Below are positions 1-5,306 of a stretch of 6,652 bases of DNA, one piece after another. Origin of the DNA: Gemmataceae bacterium (GTDB lineage Bacteria > Planctomycetota > Planctomycetia > Gemmatales > Gemmataceae); contig JADLBT010000296.1 of assembly GCA_020847555.1 (NCBI GenBank), positions 1 through 6,652 on the forward strand. Direction: 5' to 3'. The notes below the pieces were generated by a model. That model did not search any database, was not told where the DNA came from, and was given only the letters and a program-made list of their open reading frames with translations. Positions within the stretch are counted from its first letter, which is position 1. Every line of letters begins with the position of its first letter. Made by a program: the position numbers and the translations under genes.

Positions 1-363
1 GCCCGTCAGCATCGCGGGATCGGTGAAGTCGAAGCCGAGAGCGTCGCGCTCATGGTGGGGGCAGCGCACGGGATGGACACGAGCGCCTACACGATCCGGT
101 ACGTGTCGGGGTGGGCGATGGCTGCCGACGGAAAGAATCCCGTTCAGGTGGTGCAAGCGACGGCGGAGCGGGTGCGGAAGGTCGCCGTCGAGATCCTGGA
201 TCGGCTCGACACCGAGCAGATCAGTGATGGCACCCCACCCGGCCTCGCCCGTGAAGCTCCCGACCGCGAAGCCGGGAAGCAGACGGGCCGCAAGGAGCCG
301 GTGCGGAGGTCGTCTGCGGTGGTGCGGGCGTCGCGATCGCTGGCGCCGGTTCGGGGGCTGTGA
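1..363 (+). CDS. ArdC-like antirestriction / ssDNA-binding protein, C-terminal part (5' truncated by window)
   Basis: The frame is open from base 1 and ends at TGA 361-363, so only about the last 120 residues are visible. The first 40 residues contain the segments GEVEAESVALMVGAAHGMDT and YVSGWA. These match my recollection of the C-terminal end of the metallopeptidase-like half of ArdC-type proteins, where a conserved glutamate helix (E-x-E-A-E-S-V) follows the HExxH motif. HExxH and the N-terminal ssDNA-binding domain would lie upstream, outside the window. The tail from about residue 75 is a low-complexity Arg/Ala/Pro stretch that is probably disordered. ArdC proteins on mobile elements bind single-stranded DNA and protect incoming transferred DNA from restriction. 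That role is inferred from the family. The stop overlaps the next start by one base (TGATG), so it is likely co-translated with the primase. Confidence 0.75.
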   Translation, partial: ARQHRGIGEVEAESVALMVGAAHGMDTSAYTIRYVSGWAMAADGKNPVQVVQATAERVRKVAVEILDRLDTEQISDGTPPGLAREAPDREAGKQTGRKEPVRRSSAVVRASRSLAPVRGL

Positions 364-1268
364 TGGACGCCGAACAGCTCCTTACCCTGGTCGCTAGTCT
401 GTCCCTGCCGGAGGCCGCCCGCCACTATGCGACGCTCGGCGTGCCGGTGTTCCCAGGCGTGCCCGGCGAGAAGCGGCCCCTCGTGCGGCATGGTTTCAAA
501 GACGCCTCTGCCGATCCTGCGCAGGTCGAGGCGTGGTGGCGGCGGTGGCCGGAGGCGAACATCGGCATCCCGACCGGTCCCGTCTCGGGGTTCGAGGTCG
601 TCGATGTCGACGTGAAGGGCGACCTGCCGCGTGGCCCAGACTCCTGGCTGCGCGCACACCGGGCCGGGCTCCTCGATGGGTGGGCGGCGCAGATCGTCAC
701 CCCCTCGGGCGGTCTGCACGCCTACTATCCGGCAGCCGAGATCGAACAGCGTTCCTGGGCGTCGGGGGCTACGCAGCTCGACTTTCGCGGCACCGCCGGG
801 TATGTCATTGCCCCACCCTCCCGCATCCTGACCGACGGCCAGGAGACCGCATATGAACTTCTCGATCTCGCGCCCGGCGAGATGCGGCCGGTGGACGCGG
901 CAGCGTTGCGGGAGTTCCTGGACCCAAGACCGGTGCGGCAGTCGTGGCCTCAGGCCCCGTTTCGCGGCACGCTCGAAGAGCGCACCCAGCGGATCGCAGC
1001 ATGGCTCGAAGGGCAGGGCGAAGGACGACGGAACCAAGGCTTGTTCTGGGCGTCGTGCCGCCTCGCGGAGAACGGTGCCTCGCTTGCGGAGATATTTCAG
1101 GCGCTGGGGCCGGTCGCGGAAGGGATCGGGTTACCGCCGCGGGAAATCGAGCGCACGATCCGCTCCGCCTACCGCGCCCCAGTGCCCACGATCCCGCAGT
1201 CTGCACCGAGTCACCCTCGCCAAGTAGCTCAGCGCGGGTCCACGATTCAAGGTCGGGTACTCGCATGA
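363..1268 (+). CDS. Bifunctional DNA primase/polymerase (prim-pol), short stand-alone form
   Basis: Likely synthesises primers, and possibly extends them, during replication or transfer of the element. Numbering from ATG 363, residues about 20-165 look like an AEP-type prim-pol domain. Features are GVPVFPG near 26-32, WWRRWPEANIGIPTG at 58-72, the metal-binding acidic pair in VVDVDVKG (D81, D83), the nucleotide-binding motif SGGLHAYY (His119), and LDFRGTAGYVIAPPS at 139-153, which is typical of the end of this domain. Residues about 205-290 form a helical region with RRNQGLFWASCRLAENGAS, resembling a primase C-terminal domain. At 301 aa it lacks the helicase domain of large prim-pol replicases, so it would depend on another helicase. 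The start could instead be GTG 360, one codon upstream. ATG is preferred because it overlaps the upstream stop by one base. No strong ribosome binding site precedes it, consistent with translational coupling. The stop overlaps the next gene in an ATGA. Confidence 0.9.
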   Translation: MDAEQLLTLVASLSLPEAARHYATLGVPVFPGVPGEKRPLVRHGFKDASADPAQVEAWWRRWPEANIGIPTGPVSGFEVVDVDVKGDLPRGPDSWLRAHRAGLLDGWAAQIVTPSGGLHAYYPAAEIEQRSWASGATQLDFRGTAGYVIAPPSRILTDGQETAYELLDLAPGEMRPVDAAALREFLDPRPVRQSWPQAPFRGTLEERTQRIAAWLEGQGEGRRNQGLFWASCRLAENGASLAEIFQALGPVAEGIGLPPREIERTIRSAYRAPVPTIPQSAPSHPRQVAQRGSTIQGRVLA

Positions 1269-2026
1269 ACGACACGAGAACCCATCGGGGCGGCCGGTTG
1301 CCGATGATGACCGCGGTCGCTGGCACGGTCCTGATCGCGGGCGGCGCGTTCTGGCTTTCGTTCACGGCGCTCGCGGATCTCGCCCGTCGGTCTGGGATCG
1401 ATGTCGGGCAGGCGTGGGCGTGGCCGCTGATCGTGGACGGCATCATCGTCGTCGCGACCGTCGCCGTCGTCGCGCTCGCGGGCACCCGCACCGCGTGGTA
1501 TCCGTGGATGCTGCTCATCTGCGGGGCGGGGTTGTCGGTGACGGCGAACTCGATCCACGCGATCGTTGCCGCCGATGCGGATGTGCCTGCGGTGCTCGCG
1601 GCTGCGGTCGCGGCGGTGCCACCGTTGGTGCTGCTCGCGATCACGCACCTCACCGTCATCCTCACCCGCCACCAACCCGACGCCGCCCGTGAATCGGAGA
1701 CGGCCTCGGAGCTTCAGGCGATGCCCGTGGCTCCGCCCGTCCCGGCAGTCGGGTCGGGGTTCCTGACCCCGGTGCTCGAACCGCCACCAGCTGCGGAGAC
1801 CGACCTCGCGGTGTCGGCGTCTTCCGAGACAGTGGCCGCGGTGCCGGTGCGTGAGGTTGCGGAAGTGTTGCGGGCGGGTGGCTGGTCGAACAAGACGATC
1901 GCCCGCCACCTCGGGGTACATCCGTCGACTGTCGGCCGATGGTGGCACCCCCAGACGAGCGAACTTGATGAGGCCAGCACCACCGATGCCGAAACTAGAG
2001 AGCCTGATGAGAAGGAGGGTTCCTGA
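1265..2026 (+). CDS. DUF2637-type membrane protein with C-terminal helix-turn-helix
   Basis: The 253-aa protein begins at ATG 1265, overlapping the primase stop in an ATGA. The frame is open farther upstream, but that part overlaps the prim-pol gene and has no protein-like features. Four hydrophobic segments lie near residues 15-37, 52-73, 79-101 and 108-133. WPLIVDGIIVVATVAVVAL (54-71) and SVTANSIHAIVAA (91-103) are hallmarks I associate with DUF2637, a family frequent on actinobacterial conjugative elements and related to Streptomyces plasmid spread (Spd) proteins. A Pro/Ala/Val-rich linker (about 140-190) leads to a helix-turn-helix at 195-227, with GWSNKTIARHLGVHPSTVGR at 206-225. The arrangement suggests a membrane-anchored DNA-binding protein, perhaps tethering element DNA or regulating transfer. 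The exact function is not known to me. The acidic tail ends with the strong ribosome binding site of the next gene. Confidence 0.85.
   Translation: MNDTRTHRGGRLPMMTAVAGTVLIAGGAFWLSFTALADLARRSGIDVGQAWAWPLIVDGIIVVATVAVVALAGTRTAWYPWMLLICGAGLSVTANSIHAIVAADADVPAVLAAAVAAVPPLVLLAITHLTVILTRHQPDAARESETASELQAMPVAPPVPAVGSGFLTPVLEPPPAAETDLAVSASSETVAAVPVREVAEVLRAGGWSNKTIARHLGVHPSTVGRWWHPQTSELDEASTTDAETREPDEKEGS
2012..2019 (+). promoter_or_regulatory. Strong Shine-Dalgarno for the gene at 2026
   Basis: AAGGAGGG lies inside the 3' end of the DUF2637 gene, 6 nt before ATG 2026. I see no nearby complementary CCTCC that would hide it, unlike the sites at 2577 and 4621. It supports ATG 2026 as the real start even though the gene also overlaps the upstream stop. 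Confidence 0.8.
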
Positions 2027-2499
2027 TGGAGACTGAACATGCGACCGGGCCGGGCGGGCCGCTATCGCGGCTGCACCCCGCACTCGCGGCGGCGATGGAT
2101 GCCGAACATGACCGGCCGCCAGAGGTTACCGAGGCGGAGCGGTCGATGCTCGCCACGCACCACGACCCCACACTCGCCTCGTATGACCCCGACGTACCCG
2201 AAACGGAACCGCCGGAGGCCGCGAAGGCGGCGGCAGCCCCGGACGGGCGGGCGCGCACGCAGGTGCGGTGGGTACGGCCCACGGATCTCGCGATGCAGGG
2301 CGGTGCCCGGGCGACCGGGTGGGGGCTCGATCTCCGCACCGAACTCGAGCGACGACTCGCAGGCGCGCGCACGCAACGGCAAGAACATCGCGCCGCAGCA
2401 CGCAGTGAACGCGCACAGCGCCTGCCCGATCTCTCGATCAGCAGCAGACGGCGAAATCGTCGCCCAGAGGTGGAGCGCTCGGGGATGGGGCTGAGGTGA
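2026..2499 (+). CDS. Hypothetical protein of the conjugative element (157 aa)
   Basis: I do not recognise a named family. The start ATG 2026 overlaps the upstream TGA by one base and has a strong AAGGAGGG in front. The protein has two halves. Residues 1-72 are acidic and rich in His, Asp, Glu, Pro and Ala, probably disordered. Residues 75-157 are strongly basic, with a conserved-looking core VRWVRPTDLAMQGGARATGW (80-99) running into a predicted helix or short coiled coil (DLRTELERRL and following, 102-132), then an Arg-rich tail (SRRRNRR near 140). No membrane segment, Cys cluster or catalytic motif is visible. The charge pattern and position suggest a small DNA- or protein-binding accessory factor, perhaps of the relaxosome, but this is only inference. 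The reading frame is supported by its start context and by its fit between genes. Confidence 0.65.
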   Translation: METEHATGPGGPLSRLHPALAAAMDAEHDRPPEVTEAERSMLATHHDPTLASYDPDVPETEPPEAAKAAAAPDGRARTQVRWVRPTDLAMQGGARATGWGLDLRTELERRLAGARTQRQEHRAAARSERAQRLPDLSISSRRRNRRPEVERSGMGLR

Positions 2500-2501
2500 T
2501 C
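2493..2501 (+). promoter_or_regulatory. Possible extended Shine-Dalgarno for an alternative start at 2506
   Basis: GAGGTGATC overlaps the stop of the 2026-2499 gene and matches nine consecutive bases of the complement of the 16S rRNA 3' end (GGAGGTGATC). It sits 4 nt before ATG 2506, or 9 nt if measured from the GAGG core. That ATG is in frame with the gene annotated from 2593 and would add 29 residues. I regard it as a candidate only. Confidence 0.4.
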
Positions 2502-2551
2502 CATTATGCACGCACAATCCAGCCCATTCGCGCAGGACCTCCCCGGTCCCA

Positions 2552-2586
2552 GGCACCGCCGGCGCTCCTGGTTTCCAGGAGGTGCC
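2552..2586 (+). promoter_or_regulatory. Hairpin burying the ribosome binding site of the gene at 2593
   Basis: CTCCTGG (2565-2571) and CCAGGAG (2575-2581) form a perfect 7-bp stem with a TTT loop. An outer stem pairs GGCAC (2552-2556) with GTGCC (2582-2586), leaving an 8-nt bulge (2557-2564) on the 5' side. The Shine-Dalgarno AGGAGG (2577-2582) lies entirely in the paired strand, 10 nt before ATG 2593. There is no following T tract, so it is not an intrinsic terminator. The likely effect is to limit initiation at 2593 unless the RNA is opened, for example by ribosomes arriving from upstream. Confidence 0.6.
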
Positions 2587-2592
2587 ACCATC

Positions 2593-3471
2593 ATGACTGA
2601 AACGACCAGCACGAGAACCCCCGACGCTCAGCCCGATCCGGGCAGGCGGCGGGGGTTCGAGCATTCCGAAGGGCTGCGCGCCCTGCTCATGCGCCTGCAC
2701 GAGGAGGGTCGGTGGGCGTGGCGGCACGACGCCGAGGTGGCCGCGCTGATGCGGCACGCCGCCGACAAGTATGCGGCGCTCGCCCGCCGGCACGGCCTGG
2801 ACCCGTGGGAGGCTGCCGCGGCGGCGTTTGACGCGATGCGCTCCGGCGCGGTCCGCCGGGCGGATGATCCGTGGGCGATGGTCACGCGGGCGGTGCAGAT
2901 CACCTGCATTGCTGAAGAACGCGCCAACGGGCTGCTCTGCTCGGTGCACCAGGCCCGGCGGCCGAAATTCTCGGTGCATCATGACGCGGAACGCTTCAGC
3001 GACCGGGAGAACCCGCTCACCGACTACCACCCCCGATTCCAGGTCCCCGCCGAAGATCCCTTCCCTGATGTCGAAGCGGATGCCGCAACGGTGCGGGTAT
3101 CGCAGGCGATCACGGATTGCGTGTCCTTGTTCTGTTATCTCGGCTGGTCTGGGGAGGCGGCGCACGGCGGGATCGACTATATTGCGACCCGGCTCGCCGA
3201 GACTAGCTCCCGTGGGTCGGCGTTCGAGTCGCTGCGCCGCGACTATCACGCCCGCGCCCTGCTCGATCTCCCTGCCGCATCCTGGCTGGCGATGCTCCGC
3301 ATCGTGCTCGGCACTCCGGATCCGAACGTCGCCCACACCCGGGCCGGGCGCGGCGTGCTGCACCGGCTCGTGACCGGGGAACCGCTCGAAGCGCTCCTCA
3401 CCGACGAGACCGTGGTGTGGGAGGTCGTGCTGTCGGCACCGGAGGGCGGTGGGTGTCATGGCTGCGAGTAG
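2593..3471 (+). CDS. Hypothetical element protein with faint sigma-region-2-like segment (292 aa)
   Basis: I do not recognise a characterised family. The chosen start, ATG 2593, has a perfect AGGAGG 10 nt upstream. An in-frame ATG 2506 with its own plausible ribosome binding site would add 29 basic, Pro/Arg-rich residues. Residues about 20-60 and 60-115 look helical. The stretch LARRHGLDPWEAAAAAFDAM (63-82), then DDPWAMVTRAVQITCIAEER (91-110), recalls the layout of sigma-70 region 2, where an acidic and hydrophobic helix is followed by P-W-x-W and an Arg-rich helix. This resemblance is weak and made by eye. The middle (about 125-165) is acidic and Pro-rich, and the rest (175-280) is mostly helical. 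The protein ends in CHGC, with Cys288 and Cys291 giving a C-x-x-C that could bind metal or form a disulfide, alone in sequence terms. The last 14 nt overlap the ParB-like gene, so the two are probably co-translated. Confidence 0.75.
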   Translation: MTETTSTRTPDAQPDPGRRRGFEHSEGLRALLMRLHEEGRWAWRHDAEVAALMRHAADKYAALARRHGLDPWEAAAAAFDAMRSGAVRRADDPWAMVTRAVQITCIAEERANGLLCSVHQARRPKFSVHHDAERFSDRENPLTDYHPRFQVPAEDPFPDVEADAATVRVSQAITDCVSLFCYLGWSGEAAHGGIDYIATRLAETSSRGSAFESLRRDYHARALLDLPAASWLAMLRIVLGTPDPNVAHTRAGRGVLHRLVTGEPLEALLTDETVVWEVVLSAPEGGGCHGCE

Positions 3472-4579
3472 TCCCGGGCATATCGAGCTGGAACGCTCCC
3501 TCGACTCCATCACCATCGGCACCCGGCACCGCACCGATCTCGGCGACATCGATGCCCTCGCCGACTCGATCCGCCGGGAGGGCCTGTTGCAGCCGATCAC
3601 CGTCACCCCCGACGGGGCGCTCGTGTGCGGGCGTCGCCGCCTCGAAGCACTCCGAAAACTCGGATACCGTTCCACGAACGTGTGGGTGAGGCAGAACCTC
3701 TCCGACCGGCTCAGCCGGCTCCTCGCCGAACAGAACGACAACGCCCTCCACAAACCCCTGAGCTTGATAGAGGCAGAGTCCTTGTACCGGGAACTGAAGG
3801 TCGTGCTCGCTGAAGACGCGGCCCGGAGGCAGGCGGCGACCCGGTTCGGTGCCGACAGTGGAGAACCGCAGGATTTCGCGGAAGTATGCGGTGGTGCCGA
3901 TTCGGCACCACCGGAGGGCGGCCTCGGGAAGACGCGGGCGCAGGCGGCACGAATGGTGACCGGGAAGCAGTCGTACTCAATGCTCGAAGAGCTCGGCCGT
4001 CTCAAAGACCTGGCAAACGATGACCGGCACCCCGCGCATATCCGAGTACAGGCTGCCGAGGAAGTCGCCAGGATCGAGGCCGGCGGGAAAGTACACGGCG
4101 CGCACTTGCGCATGAACACCGCACTCTCTCTTGACGAGCTCGACCGGATCGCCGCCGACGCCTCCCAGCCCGAGTCAGTGCGGGCGCAAGCGGAAGCATC
4201 AGCAACCGACGTTCGGCAGGCTGCTGCGCAGGATGCGCGCACGGCCGAGCTCGCCGCCCTCGCGGCAGACGCGATCGCCCGGATCGGTGCGCAGAAGCGC
4301 GCGAAAGGCGGCAAGCGGAAACCGGCACCGGCAGCCAGGCCGGCGCTCACACTCGTGGTGTTGCCGCCGCGCGCCTTCGTCGCCCTCTGGACGGACCTGG
4401 AGGGGTGGACGAAGAAGTACGACCCCGACAGCATCGCGTCAAGTCTCACGGACGCCGAGTGGGCGCAGGCCGAGACGGTGCTCGGCGAAACCGTCGCGTT
4501 CTTCAGCCTCGTCCGCGATGCCCGCACCACGACCGCCGCAACAACGGACCTGTCTGCGGTTTCGCCCATCCGGGCGTGA
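3458..4579 (+). CDS. ParB-like nuclease/CTPase-domain partition protein (373 aa)
   Basis: The N-terminal 110 residues carry the ParB/Spo0J fold motifs in order: ALADSIRREGLLQPITV (33-49), ALVCGRRRLEAL (54-65, the box II or C-motif equivalent), and EQNDNALHKPLSLIEAE (91-107, box III). Family members bind CTP and clamp onto centromere-like DNA. In box II the usual GERR is GRRR here (R59 in place of Glu). A variable linker (132-157) separates this from GKTRAQAARMVTGKQS (157-172), which fits a DNA-binding helix region. The C-terminal half is Ala/Arg-rich and helical, with a basic patch near 285-295 and a final compact domain. ATG 3458 is preferred, with GGAGG 3441-3445 upstream. GTG 3449 is only 3 nt from that site. 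No ParA is in the window, so partition with a distant ParA, or a regulatory or transfer role, are both open. The gene carries a perfect palindrome at 3889-3913. Confidence 0.85.
   Translation: MAASSPGHIELERSLDSITIGTRHRTDLGDIDALADSIRREGLLQPITVTPDGALVCGRRRLEALRKLGYRSTNVWVRQNLSDRLSRLLAEQNDNALHKPLSLIEAESLYRELKVVLAEDAARRQAATRFGADSGEPQDFAEVCGGADSAPPEGGLGKTRAQAARMVTGKQSYSMLEELGRLKDLANDDRHPAHIRVQAAEEVARIEAGGKVHGAHLRMNTALSLDELDRIAADASQPESVRAQAEASATDVRQAAAQDARTAELAALAADAIARIGAQKRAKGGKRKPAPAARPALTLVVLPPRAFVALWTDLEGWTKKYDPDSIASSLTDAEWAQAETVLGETVAFFSLVRDARTTTAATTDLSAVSPIRA
3889..3913. repeat. Perfect 25-bp palindrome inside the ParB-like gene
   Basis: The 12-base arm CGGTGGTGCCGA (3889-3900) is followed by a single central T (3901) and its exact reverse complement (3902-3913). 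It encodes the end of Cys144 through the start of Glu153-preceding Pro152, in the linker between the ParB N-terminal domain and the following helical region. An extra copy of the half-site core GGTGCCGA lies 45 bp upstream at 3848-3855. No T tract follows, so a terminator is unlikely. It does not resemble the classical chromosomal parS (TGTTTCACGTGAAACA). Candidates are an operator, an element-specific ParB site or an mRNA hairpin. Confidence 0.75.
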
Positions 4580-4587
4580 GGGGCGCA

Positions 4588-4626
4588 CCTCCCGAGTACC
4601 GATTCATCTGCATCGATCTCGGGAGG
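4588..4626 (+). promoter_or_regulatory. Hairpin burying the ribosome binding site of the gene at 4635
   Basis: CCTCCCGAG (4588-4596) pairs perfectly with CTCGGGAGG (4618-4626), a 9-bp stem. Inside it, CGAT (4600-4603) can pair with ATCG (4612-4615) around an 8-nt loop, separated from the outer stem by a 3/2-nt internal loop. The 3' strand contains the Shine-Dalgarno GGGAGG (4621-4626), 8 nt before ATG 4635. The structure fills most of the 55-nt gap after the ParB-like gene. No T tract follows, so it looks like a translation-controlling structure rather than a terminator. Confidence 0.65.
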
Positions 4627-4634
4627 ACCCGCTC

Positions 4635-5294
4635 ATGCGCCGCACCGCTTCACCCGGCACACCCTCACACCGGTATCTGGTCGCCGTGATCGGCGGCGGA
4701 CTGCTCCTGCTGCTCCTCGTCGGCATCGGCGTGTGCGGCCTCCTCCGCGGCCCCGGCACAGAGCCCGCACCCCGCACCCCGGCGGTCGAGGCCCCGGCAG
4801 AGCCAGCTCCCGGCCTGGAACCTCGGCCAGTGACGGAGAGCCCGGACGGTGAGCGATTCGCACGCGGAATCGCGGAGCGCCTATTCGCGTGGGATACGAG
4901 CATGGGGCGGATGCCCGCCGACTACATGCAGCCGCTCATCGATGCGGCCGATCCAGCGGAGGCCCCGGGATTGGCGGCGGATCTGCGCGCATACTTCCCC
5001 GACGACCCGGCCTGGGGCGAGCTGCGCCAGTATTCGACCCGGCAATGGCTCACGATCGAGGCCGCCACCATCCCCGAGAGCTGGGCGGGCATCGTGGCGC
5101 AGGCGAAGCCCGGGCTCGTGCCGCCGGGCGCGACCGCGTACACGATCACCGGCACCCGGCACCGCGCCGGCCTCTGGGACGACAAGCCGGTCGAAGATGC
5201 CCGGCCGGTGTCGTTCACGATCTTCGCCGCCTGCCCGGACGGCGATGCGTGCCGCCTGCTGAGGCTTTCCGCCCCCGATCAGCCGCTCCGATAG
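4635..5294 (+). CDS. Single-pass membrane protein, probable conjugation (TcpC/VirB8-like) subunit
   Basis: The 219-aa protein starts at ATG 4635, 8 nt after GGGAGG. The frame is open upstream but would overlap the ParB-like gene. Residues 1-13 are basic, 14-37 form a strongly hydrophobic segment (RYLVAVIGGGLLLLLLVGIG), and 38-65 are a Pro/Ala/Glu-rich linker. From about 70 to 219 there is a soluble domain expected to face outside the membrane. It has helix-rich DGERFARGIAERLFAWDTS and LAADLRAYFPDDPAWG followed by strands (TAYTITGTRHRAGLWDD, RPVSFTIFAAC). This topology and size resemble NTF2-like VirB8/TcpC proteins of conjugation channels. That is inference from layout and from the neighbouring cell-wall hydrolase and pilin-like genes, not from a clear motif. 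Cys200 and Cys206 could form a disulfide. The gene ends at TAG 5292-5294, 12 nt before the next start. Confidence 0.75.
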   Translation: MRRTASPGTPSHRYLVAVIGGGLLLLLLVGIGVCGLLRGPGTEPAPRTPAVEAPAEPAPGLEPRPVTESPDGERFARGIAERLFAWDTSMGRMPADYMQPLIDAADPAEAPGLAADLRAYFPDDPAWGELRQYSTRQWLTIEAATIPESWAGIVAQAKPGLVPPGATAYTITGTRHRAGLWDDKPVEDARPVSFTIFAACPDGDACRLLRLSAPDQPLR

Positions 5295-5306
5295 GCAGGC
5301 GCGCTG

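Noticed and set aside
144..1037. Minus-strand open frame opposite the prim-pol gene
   Set aside because: Arg/Pro-rich translation without motifs, whereas the + strand shows complete prim-pol signatures.
1755..1771. Short hairpin CGGGGT / ACCCCG with a 5-nt loop in the DUF2637 gene linker
   Set aside because: Only 6 bp, inside Gly/Pro/Thr coding sequence. Expected by chance in GC-rich DNA and not linked to a start or stop.
805..2083. Minus-strand open frames opposite the DUF2637 gene
   Set aside because: Translations are repetitive Arg/Ala/Thr/Ser or Arg/His-rich shadows. The + strand has coherent membrane helices and a helix-turn-helix.
2305..2320. Short GNRA-loop hairpin (CCCGG-GCGA-CCGGG) in the 157-aa gene
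   Set aside because: Five-base stem in coding DNA of high GC with no positional logic. Such stems are common by chance.
2502..2507. CATTAT as a possible promoter -10 element before the 2593 gene
   Set aside because: It matches only four of six consensus positions, has no -35 element at a suitable distance and lies in a compact operon.
2062..4569. Very long open frame (835 codons) on the minus strand, opposite three genes
   Set aside because: High-GC codon bias on the + strand leaves few stops in this antisense frame. The translation is a low-complexity Arg/Ser/Ala/Pro mix with no domain, and the opposite strand encodes recognisable ParB motifs with proper ribosome binding sites.
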